Notes: generated by a model not told the origin, from the sequence alone. DNA of 64,000 nt from Rhipidocladum racemiflorum (GCA_036346355.1 CM070577.1:17173666-17237665), one strand, 5' to 3'. Positions 1-11,495 are shown, counted from the first letter of the stretch. Program-made: numbers and translations.

Positions 1-1778
1 AGAGAAAAGAAAAGAGAAGAAGAAAATAGGAAAAATGAGTAATCTGTTCTTCGTGCGTCTGCGTAGGCTAAAATGTCCGTATCTGAATCGTAGGAAAAAT
101 GGTATTTTAATTTCTAAAAGCCCGAGTCAATAACTAAAATCTGTAATTGGTGAAATCTGGAATTAGCTGAATTGCTGTATTATTTGATTGCTAAAGTATT
201 AATACTATGGGTAAATTAATGGGATAGATTAGGAAGGGAGTTTGGGCAGTGTCATCGAATTAATACCTTGGTAATCTGTCAGGACCCGACCAGAATCAGT
301 CAGACCATCATCTCCCATATTCGTGCGAGGACGTACTGATCAGTACTACTCCAGGCAAGCATCCTTTGGGAAATCTTTCCTTAAAATGCTTTTAATGAAT
401 TTCCATATCATTACAATACCATCCATGCATTACTAAACTTATATATTTAAATTGGAATTATAAGCTTGGAATTGGAGGATGAAAATGGTTGTGGATCTGG
501 TGTGGAGAACGGAAGGTTGGGAATGAATTGGTTTTTATGGAAAAATGTGTTGGCCAGGACCGCTGATGGAGCCGCTGGCCTGTGCTTATTTTTAATTACT
601 GTGTTGAGTTAATATGGTGGGTAGAGGATGCCGATGAGAAGGTGACATAGGCCGGGGGGTCCTCTACATAAGTAACATATAAGTTTAACCAACTAATACT
701 TGAAAAATGAGCCGTATCTCAGTATCAACCATAGAGTGTGCAAACAGCCAGAAAAGGTTGTCCTAAGAGAGTATTGTGATCTTTGCAACGGTGGTTAGGT
801 AGTTACTAGGGCACCAAATCCGGGTTACCGGAAGACCCGGAGAGACCGTGCAGATGGGACTAAGTGGCGACTTAGTTGCCCATAATGGCGCTATATTTGA
901 AGCCAGGAAAGTACTGCCACATATGTTGGGGTACAACTGTTAGCTGCGAGTGTAGTGGGATGGCCTTGAGAGGATCCCCCACTCGAGTAACAGGGTGAAG
1001 ATCACAATTACTGGATTAGTGATAAACGTTCTGGAGCCTCTCTTTGGAGGTCTCTATGGGTAAAGTGGTACAAACCTGCGCAGGGTCTAAAATCATGAAT
1101 TCATGCCTGTCTCCTGGATTGGAGGCTACGGAAGCTAAGTCTGTCTCATAACAAGTGTTAGTAGTTCTTTTAATTAAAATTGCAACTCTTAAAGAAAACC
1201 AAAAACCTATTTCTAATTAAAAATCAGATTTCGGGAGGAGGTAAGTTGGATTTGGGAAAGAAAGGAAAAACTCATATATTGCATTCTATTATTCCTTGCT
1301 GAGTACTCTGTACTCACTCTTGCTTATATATCCCCCTTGATTAGAAGGTGAGCTATATGGATCGGCCACCGAGGCCTGGGAGCGAGGTGATCCGCGCAGA
1401 CCAGGACTTCTCGGCGGGACGACTACCCGAAAGTGTCTCACGACTACTACCAGGAGTAGTAGAGTCACTAGGAGGCCGTCGTCGATAGATGGCGGTTCGC
1501 GAGGGTATTTTGGAGTTGTAATATAATTTTGGTGGTGTATGGACGTCTATGTAAATTAATGAACTCATAGCCCTGTGGCTTCCGGATTGTAATATATTAT
1601 GCTCATCCAAGTCTCTAATTATTGTTCTTTGCAACATTACGAACACAGTAGTAGTCGACAAAACAACGCAGTACTCCCGCTATTTTGTTGGCCACTATGC
1701 TGAGACTCTGCGTAATTAACTTAGGGTGATGACACAGTGGTTGTTAATTACCCTTTGTTAATCATGCGGGTCGCCACA
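1..1778 (+). mobile_element. LTR 1 of the Tekay-like array (5' part outside window)
   Basis: The sequence matches 10364-12145 and 20710-22484 almost base for base outside small hot spots. It ends in CA at 1778, two bases before an iMet-type PBS. It carries the GGGTAAAGTGG/double-palindrome module at 1058-1126. No host coding region is credible inside it. Confidence 0.9.
1058..1126 (+). promoter_or_regulatory. LTR palindrome-palindrome-hairpin module (Tekay LTR 1)
   Basis: GGGTAAAGTGG (1058) is followed by the perfect palindrome CCTGCGCAGG (1075-1084), the perfect palindrome CATGAATTCATG (1094-1105), then a hairpin GTCTCC-TGGATT-GGAGGC (1109-1126). The same order occurs in two unrelated gypsy LTRs in this window with different palindrome sequences. 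The function is unknown; it sits about 720 bp before the LTR end. Confidence 0.6.
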
Positions 1779-1780
1779 GG

Positions 1781-1792
1781 TGGTATCAGAGC
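1781..1792 (+). other. Primer binding site, initiator Met tRNA type
   Basis: TGGTATCAGAGC lies two bases after the LTR 3' end. It is complementary to the 3' end of plant initiator methionine tRNA, the usual minus-strand primer of Tekay-type elements. In the second unit the matching site (12148 on) reads TGGTATCGAGC, one base short. Confidence 0.9.
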
Positions 1793-1977
1793 AATGGTTA
1801 CGAGAACCACGCTATAAATAAGTAGAGACTGAGTAGAAGTCAAGTAAGAAAATTTATCACTCTAGCTATATGGCACTAGTTATATGGTAACCTTCTCTCC
1901 ATCAAACAATAAGTTCTGAGTGTTCTAGTTAATTTACTAACTTCGCTAACGTATTAATTAAAACCTTTCCTTGCAGG
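1793..1977 (+). other. Leader between PBS and ORF0
   Basis: Non-coding leader of the first unit, AT-rich with ATG-poor sequence. It ends in ccttgcaggATG, which resembles a splice acceptor directly before the ORF0 start; the same ttgcaggATG context precedes gag (4017). This suggests, but does not prove, that ORF0 and gag can be reached by alternative splicing of the genomic RNA. Confidence 0.5.
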
Positions 1978-2982
1978 ATGTCGCGCACTAGGGTTCCACC
2001 CGCACAGGTTCAGGGGCAGCATGTGATGCTGCTAGAGCAGCTAGTGGAGGAGCTAGGCGGGGGCTGGGTAGACTACTACCAGGAGACCTACGAGGATTTG
2101 TCCCAGCCGCGCCTGGTCATAGTTGTGTCAGGGCTGGATATCCAGCCTACTTATCATCAGGAGTTCTTTTCTTTTTGGTTACATTCAGAGTACTTTACGC
2201 CTCTCCAGGATGCTGCCCGGAAGGCAATCATAGCCCTTAGGGCTCAGTTCCGCAGGAGACTGAGAGGGTCTTCCTTTCAGCATTTCCCTGCTACTTCCCA
2301 TAATGTCCAGCGTCGCACCCCACCACCCTCACCTCTTCGTGTTGATCCTGATGACGTCTCAGGATCTTCTGCACGCCGGCTCACGAGTAAGAACATGATT
2401 CAGTCTGATACCATGTTCTATGAGGGAGCCAAAGGCCGCCATTCTAGAGGCGAGAGTCGCGCTTCCTTGTGGAGGCGCCGATTTTTAGATTCAGAGACCG
2501 ATAGGATGTCTGCTGAGGAGGAGCTCCAGCAGTTCAGGTCTTCAGGAGCTGCTCCCCCTTCTGCTGTTCCACCCACTACCACTTACCCTCCATATACAGC
2601 TTCAGTACCTCCCACTCACCCCTATGCCTCGGGATCAGGTGCTAGAGCACCAGCTCCCGCACCATCCACCTTTGAGTACACCTCTCTCCCTGGATTTGGT
2701 GCCTACACCACCTACCCATACCCTACTGCTCCAGAGTGGGGTATTCCTGCTGCCACCATATTCAGTACACCCACCTCAGCCTTTCCTTGGCCACCTCGGG
2801 CACCTGGCTCCTCCAGTGCCCGTATTGATGTTCATCCCGGTCCCAGGATTGAGGCATCCCACCTCAATTCTTTCTTAGACCAGCTAGACCCACGTCGCGG
2901 CCCGGGTTCTCAGGGGTCAGGAGGAGGAGACACTGAGGAGGAGGATCCTGAGGAGGTTGAGCCTGCTCAGGATGGAGAGTAG
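1978..2982 (+). CDS. ORF0 of Tekay-like element, unknown function, intact in unit 1
   Basis: An uninterrupted 334-residue frame between PBS and gag. The ATG follows ttgcagg. Residues 1-110 look globular (YYQETYEDL, FFSFWLHSEYFTPLQDAARKA). Residues 115-185 are basic and serine/arginine-rich. Residues 190-290 are rich in Pro, Tyr, Ser and Ala, and the last 30 residues are strongly acidic (DTEEEDPEEVEPAQDGE). No catalytic motif, zinc knuckle, signal peptide or membrane segment is visible. An extra frame called ORF0 at this place is known for RIRE3/RIRE8-type elements, but I know no function for it. The Pro/Tyr-rich middle plus acidic tail could fit a nucleic-acid- or protein-binding accessory protein; that is inference. 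The unit 2 copy is broken. Confidence 0.75.
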   Translation: MSRTRVPPAQVQGQHVMLLEQLVEELGGGWVDYYQETYEDLSQPRLVIVVSGLDIQPTYHQEFFSFWLHSEYFTPLQDAARKAIIALRAQFRRRLRGSSFQHFPATSHNVQRRTPPPSPLRVDPDDVSGSSARRLTSKNMIQSDTMFYEGAKGRHSRGESRASLWRRRFLDSETDRMSAEEELQQFRSSGAAPPSAVPPTTTYPPYTASVPPTHPYASGSGARAPAPAPSTFEYTSLPGFGAYTTYPYPTAPEWGIPAATIFSTPTSAFPWPPRAPGSSSARIDVHPGPRIEASHLNSFLDQLDPRRGPGSQGSGGGDTEEEDPEEVEPAQDGE

Positions 2983-4016
2983 GCAGTAGTAGTGTTTGTA
3001 TTAGGGGGTGTATTGGGTGAGTTGTATCCGCATGTTAGAGCTATGTATCGATGTAATCTTTAATTATCTATGAAATGCAGCAGTATTGTTCATCTTCCAT
3101 GCCATGTCAGCTTACTATTCTGTGCATGACTAGTATGATAGGTGGTTACAATTGCTTTTAATTCTTGCTGCAAGCATGTTTAAATTCCCACTAGTATGCA
3201 TAGGAAGTACTACATGAGCATGTTATTTCTATCTTGCATTACCAACCATAGAAACCAATTTGCATTTGTGTTGTGCTTGTTATAAGTATAAAGTATCTAA
3301 ATAGCTGAATACAGCGCATAGAACTAGGAGCTAAGGACTAGGAAACGGACCCGGACCCGTAGTCCGTGGCGGTTTTGGACACGTGGTCCATAACGCGACT
3401 CGAGGCGTGTAGACCTCGTGGAGTTCTCGGCGCTCAGACACCGAGGGTTATTTATCGTTTTTCTTCAATAGATAGGTGCGACTCGAAGCGCGCAGACTTC
3501 GAGGAGTTCCTAGTGCTCGGACACTAGGATTGTTGTTGTTTTCTTATTTGCATCTTGATGGTGTTTATGTTCTTCAGTAGCTATAGGTGCGACTTGAGGC
3601 GCATCCTCAAGGAGTTCTTGGTACTCAGACACCAAGTTTTTGTCATTTTCTTAAATTGCGATTTATGGTTCTTATTCTGAGATGATAGATAGATGTAGTT
3701 GTAAATCTAAAATGGAGTGGCGTTGAGAGCGAGTTCCTTCAATTCTTATCTCATTGCTTAATAACTTGACCATAAGACCTTCCAAATACTACAATACCTC
3801 TTCTCTTTTAATCAGATTGCTTGTAAAAGTTCTAATTCACCCGTGTCATCAATAATTATACCTCTCACCTTGTGAATGAACTGCTATTCTTAAGGACATT
3901 CTTCTTTCCTTAGTTATATCTTTAGTTAAGCATAGGAGTGACCTCCTAAAGAACCACTGTTGTGTTAAGGGTAAGCGGTTAATTAAGTTGTGTCTTCGGT
4001 TGTGGTCTTTTGCAGG
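2983..4016 (+). other. Non-coding spacer between ORF0 and gag
   Basis: About 1 kb without a credible frame. It holds the repeated hairpins described separately (3346-3636) and ends in ttttgcaggATG at gag, again resembling a splice acceptor. The second unit has the same spacer at 13325-14350. Confidence 0.7.
3346..3636 (+). repeat. Array of twin hairpins with compensatory stems
   Basis: Three degenerate repeats (from about 3395, 3478 and 3588), preceded by a more distant fourth (3346-3390), each form two hairpins. First hairpins: CGAGG/CCTCG (3401-3418), CGAAG/CTTCG (3484-3501), TTGAGG/CCTCAA (3594-3610). Second hairpins: CTCGG/CCGAG (3426-3445), CCTAGTG/CACTAGG (3509-3528), CTTGGT/ACCAAG (3617-3636), with the loop near CTCAGA. 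The linker GGAGTT is constant. Stem bases change on both sides so that pairing is kept. The fourth unit has CGGAC/GTCCG (3346-3366) and TGGAC/GTCCA (3376-3390). Confidence 0.75.
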
Positions 4017-5630
4017 ATGTCTGACCGTGAGGTAGCAGAGCAGGATCTGTTGTTGAGGTTAGGAGCACCCCAGAACCCACCAAATGCAGTAGAACCACCC
4101 CAAATGCCACCACCTGACCTTAACCAGCCATTCCCTGCACCACTTGGCCAACCAGCACCTCCAGTAGGTGTAGCCGGAGTCGCAAGAGCCCCAGAAAATT
4201 TAGATCCACTGGAGAGAGTCCTCTTGTGTATGGCCACACCCAAGAAAACCAAAATCAATTCCTAGAAGCCCTTGTCACCAACCTTGCCCCTGCAACTCCA
4301 CATTCTAACCGACAGAACCACCTTGGGAGATTTTCTCCAAACCCGCCCACCTACTTTTGCTAGAGCCACCGCACCTCTGGAAGGCGGCGATTGGCTTGAA
4401 GAGATTGAGAAAAAGTTGAATACCTTGGGTTGTCTGAAGAAGAGAGAGTGCAATTTGCGGCTTATCGAGTTGATTGGGCTGCGGCCACATGGTGGAAGAA
4501 CTATTGCACTTGCAGTGCGAGAGCTCGGCCCATATCATGGGAAGAGTTCACTACGATTCCGCAATACCCATGTGCCTCGAGGAGAGATGGACTTAAAGAA
4601 ACAGGAGTTTTGGGATCGACTCAGGAGTAGGAGTGTTACTGAGTACTTGCAGAAATTTAATGACCTGTCTCGATATGCCCCGGATGAAGTAGACACTGAG
4701 GCAAAGAAGATTTATAGGTTTACAAAGGGGTTGAGCACCTATTTAAAGCCACATATGGCCACCCACACCATCACAGAATTCCAGGACCTAGCCAACCGAG
4801 CTACCCGAGTAGAGAGTGTACAGGCACAAATGAATGAAGAAAGGAGAAAGAAAGCCAGATTTGATATCAAGCCGAGTTTTCCTAGCCAGTCTCGACCTTT
4901 CAGGCCTCCACCACCACCCTACCGAAATCCAATTGCTCGTCCATATACAGCTCCACCAGCCCAGCATTCCAGTGTTCTCCCACCCAGATCCCCAACCAGA
5001 TGCTATAGGTGCGGAGGACCTCACCTCATCTCCAGCTGTCCTAAACCTATCAGGTGCTACAACTGTGGCCGGGAAGGTCACAAGAAACCCGATTGCCCTC
5101 ATCCACCCAGACCTTTGAGTCAGAACAATTCCGGGAGACCTCAGAGTTATTTCTCAGCTCCTGGACGTGCCCCAGGAAACCCTGTAGCCTCAGCAACTAG
5201 AGGACCTGTTCGCGGAGCCTCCAGCACAGGGTCAGCCCACCTGAACAACATCTCAGTGGAGCAGGTAGAAGGAGCCACAGATGTGGTTACGGGTAAGCTT
5301 CCCATTCCCCCATCTGTGGGTACTGTTTTGTTTGATTCAGGTGCTACACATTCTTTCATTTCAAAGGAGTATGTGAATAAAAATAAGTTAGAATGTGTAC
5401 CGTTACTATCACCATTAGAAGTCAATACACCAGCGGGGTTAATCAGGGTAACCTCAATCAGAAGAAACCAAATGATCAGAATACTAAATGTTCCCTTCTT
5501 AGCCAACCTACATGTGATCAGTCTAACTGCCCTAGATGTAATTCTGGGAATGGATTGGCTAGCTGCTAACGGGGTTAAGATGGATCATGAGTTGAAGACT
5601 GCGTCCATAAGAACCTTGGATGGGAGTTGA
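4017..5630 (+). pseudogene. gag and protease of Tekay-like element, unit 1, frameshifted
   Basis: The N-terminal gag frame starts at 4017 (MSDREVAEQD) and breaks near 4240, where unit 1 lacks one base present in unit 2. The capsid-like part continues in other frames (EEIEKKLNTLG, VPRGEMDLKK). Two zinc knuckles follow: CYRCGGPHLISSC (about 5001-5040) and CYNCGREGHKKPDC (about 5053-5095), so Gag could bind RNA. The protease motif LFDSGATHSFIS lies near 5330. The frame ends at an in-frame TGA (5628-5630) before reverse transcriptase; the same stop is in unit 2. CGA to TGA is a plausible origin. Confidence 0.85.
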
Positions 5631-7040
5631 ATCGTGTATCAGGGACTTAGAAGTGGGGCACCTCAAAACAGCCCCAAGTTAACTCTTTTACCTTCAAGAG
5701 AGTTGTCTCTTATTCCTATGGTTCAGGAATTTCCTGATGTCTTCCTCAAGAAGCTGCCAGCATGCCACCCGAGAGAGTTGGAGTTTCCCATAGAACTTGT
5801 TCGAGGCACAACCCGATATGTAAAAGACCTTATCGTATGAACCCACAAGAATTGGTGGAACTAAAGAAGCAGCTTGAAAGAATTAGAAGACAACGGGTTC
5901 ATTCGAGAAAGTGTATCACCGTGGGGAGCCCCTGTTCTTTTTGTGAATAAGAAAGATGGTGGATTAAGGCGTGTACAGATTATAGAGATCTTAACCGAGT
6001 CACTATCAAAAACAAGTACCCTCTTCCTAGGATTGATGATTTATTCGACCAGTTGAGAGGTGCTTGTGTGTTTTCCAAGATAGATTTAAGGTCTGGATAC
6101 CACCAAATAAAGATAAAATCAGAAGATATGGAAAAGACTGCATTTGTATCCAGATATGGACACTATGAATACACCGTTGTACCCTTTGGATTAACCAATG
6201 CACCTGCTGTGTTCATGAATCTAATGAACAAGATATACATGAAGTGCTTGGATAAATTCATTGTGGTATTCATAGATGATATTTTGGTGTACTCTAAAAA
6301 TAAAGAAGAGCACACTCATCACCTGAGAATTGCCCTCCAAATCCTCAGGGATAATCAGTTGTATGCCAAATTCAGCAAATGTGAATTTTGGCTGGATCGA
6401 GTATCCTTTCTAGGACATAACATATCTGGGAAAGGAATGAAGTAGACCCAAAAAATTGAAGCCATAAAGTCCTCGAAACAGACATGCAAACCAAAGAAGT
6501 GAGAAGCTTCCTTGGGTTAGTGGGTATTATCGCAGATTCATCAAAGGATTCTCCCAGACAACATCACCCATCACTAAACTTCTGAGAAAAGATATCCAAT
6601 TCAAGTGGACAGAAAAGTGTGAGGAGAGTTTTCAGAAACTCAAACAATCATTAACCTCTGCCCCAGTATTAGCCCTACCTGAGAATGGCATAGAGTATGT
6701 GGTATATTGTGATGCCTCAAAGTCAGGACTAGGGTGTGTGCTTATGCAAAATGAGAAAGTAATTGCTTATGCCTCTAGGCAATTACGACCGCATGAAGTT
6801 AATTATCCCACACATGACCTAGAACTGGGAGCAGTCGTCTTTGCACTAAAAATGTGGAGACATTATTTGTATGGGTCGAAGTGTACACTTTACAGTGACC
6901 ATAAAAGTCTCAAATACATCTTCACCCAAAAAGAGCTGAATATGAGACAGAGGAGATGGTTGGAGCTCATAAAGGATTATGATATCACCATTAACTACCA
7001 CTCAGGGAAAGCTAACGTAGTAGCTGATGCTTTAAGCTGA
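5631..7040 (+). pseudogene. Reverse transcriptase and RNase H of Tekay-like element, unit 1
   Basis: Reverse transcriptase motifs are present: RPYRMNPQE, FSKIDLRSGYHQIKI, VPFGLTNAP and the catalytic box FIDDILVYSK (about 6270). The connection and RNase H domain follow (SFLGL, YCDASKSGLGCVLMQ, DLELGAVVFALK, LYSDHKSL). There are frame changes near 5760-5880, 5960 and 6440. The region ends at TGA (7038-7040) after VADALS; a CGA to TGA transition explains it, and it is shared with unit 2. Not translatable as one product. Confidence 0.87.
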
Positions 7041-8600
7041 AAAGTCCAGTGCAATCAAGTATCCCTTCAGAGTTTCACACCAAAGTTAGTCCAAGAGTTG
7101 GCTAAAATGGAAATCAATTTCAGTTCATCACCTTCCAATGCTTTACTAGCTGTCATGTCAATTGAATCAACCCTTCTAGAACAAATTAAAGAGAAGCAAA
7201 GCACTGACACTTATATTGTGGAAGAAATCAAAGAGAATCAAGTTAGGTCAACCTTCATAGTTTAATTTGGATGAGGAAGGAACCCTCGAACTTCGTGAAA
7301 GGATTTGTGTACCAAATGATTCGAATATCAAAACACTCATCCTAAAAGAAGCCCATGACACACCATACACAATTCATCCCGGTGGTACCAAAATGTACAG
7401 AGATTTAAAAGAAACCTTCTGGTGGAGTGGAATGAAAAAGGAGATAGCAGAATATATTAGTAAGTGTGATACCTGTCAAAGGGTAAAAGCAGAACACCAA
7501 CGTCCTGCAGGCTTACTCCAACCTCTGCAAATTCCTGAATGGAAATGGGAGGATGTCTGTATGGATTTTATAACGGGATTGCCCAGAACCATAACCAAGA
7601 AAGATGCCATATGGGTGATAGTGGACAGACTCACTAAATCAGCCCACTTCATTGCCACTAATCAAAAATACTCTGCTCACAGATTAGCTGAGATATACCT
7701 TGAAAGAGTGGTTACACTCCATGGAGTTCCCAAAACAATCACCTCAGATAGAGGCTCAATCTTCACCTCTAACTTCTGGGGAAGCTTACAAACTGCTTTG
7801 GGGACAAAACTAAACTTCAAGATCGCATATCACCCTCAAACAGATGGACAAGCGAGAGAACAAATCGAATCTTGGAAGATATGTTGAGAGCATGTGTGCT
7901 GAATTTTAAGGAGAGTTGGGATAAATATCTACACCTCGCTGAGTTTGCATACAACAATAGTTATCAATCAAGCATACAGATGGCCCCATTCGAAGCTTTA
8001 TATGGTAGAAGGTGTAGATCCCCAATTTGTTGGTATGAAGTAGGAGAAAAAGCATTGATGGGTCCAGACTTGATTCGCCAAAATGATGAGAAGATCAAAC
8101 TGATTCAAGAGAGGTTGAAAACTGCTCAGAGTAGACAGAAGAACTACGCTGATAAGCATAGGAGAGATTTGAAGTTTCATCCTGAAGATTTGGTTTACTT
8201 GAAAGTGTCACCCATGAAAGGAGTCCACCGATTTGGAGTCAAAGGGAAGTTAAGTCCTCGTTATGTTGGACCGTTCAAAGTGTTAGCTCAAAAAGGAACT
8301 GCGGCTTACAAATTGGAGTTGCCTTCTCAGCTTTCCAGAATCCACAACGTTTTCCACATTTCCCAACTTCGAGCCTGCCTTAGAGAACCTTCTCAATTAG
8401 TTCAAAACCTTGACGTTCCACTTCAGCCTGACCTAACCTATGAGGAACAACCACTCAAAATCCTAGCCACAGAAGAAAGACAATTCAGAAGAGCCACTGT
8501 CAGATTTTGCAAAGTCCAGTGGAAGCACCACACCGAGAAAGAAGCCACGTGGGAAAAAGAAGATGAGCTTCGCGAGTCCTATCCCCGCCTCTTTAGGTAA
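7041..8600 (+). pseudogene. Integrase with chromodomain-like tail, unit 1
   Basis: A shared TAG at 7258-7260 precedes the integrase frame. HHCC zinc finger: HPGGTKMYRDLKETFWWSG then CDTCQ. Core residues: D in CMDFITGLP, D in ITSDRGSIF, and the E region near 7840, which is broken here (TDGQAREQ where unit 2 reads TDGQTERTN). The C-terminal part contains HNVFHISQLRAC, then a chromodomain-like block with VRFCKVQWKHHTEKEATWE, ending at TAA 8598-8600. In chromoviruses such tails steer integration towards particular chromatin; this is family knowledge. Confidence 0.87.
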
Positions 8601-8620
8601 GGCGGATTTCGGGGGCGAAA

Positions 8621-8639
8621 TCCTTTTAAGGGGATAGGA
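8621..8639 (+). other. Polypurine tract before LTR 2
   Basis: tccttttaaggggatagga directly precedes TGAAGTGCC, the likely LTR start, and recurs before LTR 3 (18967-18985) with one more G. It fits the plus-strand primer. The exact LTR start is inferred from the TG and from this tract. Confidence 0.6.
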
Positions 8640-9781
8640 TGAAGTGCCACTGAGTAATTAGAGGAGTAACCACTAGTGTTAGCTCTAATTAATCAAGCTG
8701 CTAAGTAATATTAACAACCAAATAATCTGCTAATTAGAATAACCGAATTGCAAAAGAATTTAAAAGTGCGAGTAAAGCGAATAGAGATAGAATGAGGTTG
8801 CCGTCAGACCCGCAGGCGAAGGTATTGATCACCGAGATACCAGACCGTGAGGGGCGAATCGGTACCTCTCGCTAGATCGGTTCATCATCCGGCGACCGTA
8901 ACTTACCTGTTCGGATTGCGGGCATCCGTAGCAGCGTTTACCCTCTAGACAACCAGAGGCAATATTCTACCTTGGGAAACCAAAGGAGCATTGCTTTATC
9001 CAAAGTGAACACCCATTTAAAGCCGTAAACCTTGCTTTGTCCAGAGAACAACCTTGAAGCATTGCATTGTCCAGTGGACATTCCTTTGTGTTTGACAATT
9101 CTTCCAAGCCAGCACGCAGCCAACCAGCAGCCAGTGCGCAGCCAGCACGGAGGCATTCTCAGCCAAGCACGACTCCCAAGCAGCCAGGTGTGAGGCATGG
9201 CTACAGATCGGCCTCCTCTCTTTCTCCTTCTTAAGCAAGCCAACAGCCACCACTTCCTCATTTCCAGTCAATAGAGCACACACGCCAGCACACATAGTCC
9301 AGAGAGAAAAGAGCGCAAGAGAGCAAGGAGCAAGAAGGAGCCAAAGCCGAAGATCCCCCAAGATCCGGTGGAACCAGGAGAGGGTCCAGAAGCCGGAGGA
9401 GGAGACAAGCCACAAGAAGCAGTGAACCAGGAGGATCCCCAAGATCACTGAACCGAACAAGGAGCCAGAAGGAAGGAGGTCCCCCATGACGAACTGAACC
9501 ACGAAGGGTCCCCAAGATCAGCAAGAACCGAACGGCAGCACCACCATCTCCTTCCTTCAACCAAAACCGAGCCAACAATCTTCAGGTGCACCACCATTAG
9601 TAGTAGCAAGCTACTTCTTAGTGCACTGATTAGATTGATGAACTCGTGGCCTCAGTAGTGTTCTAGGGTCGCTAGACTTAATCTGCCGTCCCGCTAGAAC
9701 CTCTCCATCATTGACCCAAGAACTTGCAAACACAACCGAAGGCAACGAGTAGAACGGATAGAACCACCAAAACCAGTAGCA

Positions 9782-10414
9782 TCTGTTCTTGCTGTTTGAA
9801 CCCTAGAATGCGAAATCTCGAGTAGAAAACGAAAACCAGATGAAGTAGTAGTATTCTGTTCTTATCAGCAAACTGGAAATGCCAAATCGAAACAACCAGC
9901 AAAAGGAGTAAGCAGCTAGATCAAGTAATATCTGTTCTTATTCTAGCCTTAGCTGCGAAAATCAAAAGGAAAAGCATTCGGTAAAAGAGGCAACCAATAG
10001 ATCCAGTAATACTGTTCTTATTTACTTTAGAAAAGGGAATAAGGGGGGATGGCAGTAGAGCAATAGCAGTAGAGCAATAGCAGTAGAGAGAAAAGAGGTA
10101 GAGGGGAGAGGAGCAGAGAGTAGAGGCGACGGCGGCGCTTGCGCCAGCCGAGCGGAGTGGAGAGGAGTGCAGCGAGGGGGATCGCAGGGAGAGCGGCGGT
10201 GAGGAGATCGAGCTGGGGAACTCGGTCCCAGAGACTAGGGCGAAGAAACCAAAGAGGCTTCGCCAGAGAATGAGAACAGGAGGCAGAGGAAAAATAAGAG
10301 CAGAGAGAAGAGAAAAAGAAAGGGGAGAAGAAAAGAGAAGAAAAGGAGGAGAAAAAGGACAGAAGAGAAAAGAAAAGAGAAGAAGAAAATAGGAAAAATG
10401 AGTAATCTGTTCTT
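9782..10414 (+). repeat. Five spaced AGTARYA-TCTGTTCTT motifs in the LTR
   Basis: TCTGTTCTT occurs at 9782, 9855, 9931 and 10406 and ACTGTTCTT at 10011. Each follows AGTAGCA, AGTAGTAT, AGTAATA or a close variant. The first four are 73-80 bases apart, so they may be relics of a tandem repeat or regulatory sites. LTR 3 keeps the first four; its last copy (about 20749) is altered. Confidence 0.55.
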
Positions 10415-11426
10415 CGTATGCGTCTCACAGAGGCTAAAATGTCCGTATCTGAATCGTAGGAAAAATGGTATTTTAATTTCTAAAAGCCCGAGTCAATAAC
10501 TAAAATCAGTAATTGGTGAAATCTGGAATTAGTGAATTGTCGTATTATTTGATTGCTAAAGTATTAATACTATGGGTAAATTAATGGGATAGATTAGGAA
10601 GGAGTTTGGGCGGTGTCATCGAATTAATACCTTGGTAATCTGTCGAGGACCGACCGAATCGGTCAGGACCATCATCTCCCATATTCGTATGCGAGGGACG
10701 TCTTGATCAAGTACTACTCGAGCAAGCATCCTTTGGGAAATCTTTCCTTAAAATGCTTTTAATGAATTTCCATATCATTACAATACCATCCATGCATTAC
10801 TAAACTTATATATTTAAATTGGAATTATAAGCTTGGAATTGGAGGATGAAAATGGTTGTGGATCTGGTGTGGAGAACGGAAGGTTGGGAATGAATTGGTT
10901 TTTATGGAAAAATGTGTTGGCCAGGACAGCTGATGGAGCAGCTGGCCTGTGCTTATTTTTTTAATTACTGTGTTGAGTTAATATGGTGGGTAGAGGATGC
11001 CGATGAGAAGGTGACATAGGCCGGGGGGTCCTCTACATAAGTAACATATAAGTTTAACCAACTAATACTTGAAAAATGAGCCGTATCTCAGTATCAACCA
11101 TAGAGTGTGCAAACAGCCAGAAAAGGTTGTCCTAAGAGAGTATTGTGATCTTTGCAACGGTGGTTAGGTAGTTACTAGGGCACCAAATCCGGGTTACCGG
11201 AAGACCCGGAGAGACCGTGCAGATGGGACTAAGTGGCGACTTAGTTGCCCATAATGGCGCTATATTTGAAGCCAGGAAAGTACTGCCACATATGTTGGGG
11301 TACAACTGTTAGCTGCGAGTGTAGTGGGATGGCCTTGAGAGGATCCCCCACTCGAGTAACAGGGTGAAGATCACAATTACTGGATTAGTGATAAACGTTC
11401 TGGAGCCTCTCCTTGGAGGTCTCTAT

Positions 11427-11495
11427 GGGTAAAGTGGTACAAACCTGCGCAGGGTCTAAAATCATGAATTCATGCCTGTCTCCTGGATTGGAGGC
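11427..11495 (+). promoter_or_regulatory. LTR palindrome-palindrome-hairpin module (Tekay LTR 2)
   Basis: Same sequence and spacing as the copy at 1058-1126: GGGTAAAGTGG, CCTGCGCAGG, CATGAATTCATG, then the GTCTCC/GGAGGC hairpin. This block is unchanged among all three LTRs, although nearby positions differ. Confidence 0.6.

Noticed and set aside
9017..9578. Minus-strand frames of 106-161 residues in the Tekay-like LTR, repeated at 19365-19923
   Set aside because: They lie wholly in LTR sequence, lack domain motifs, and shift between copies.
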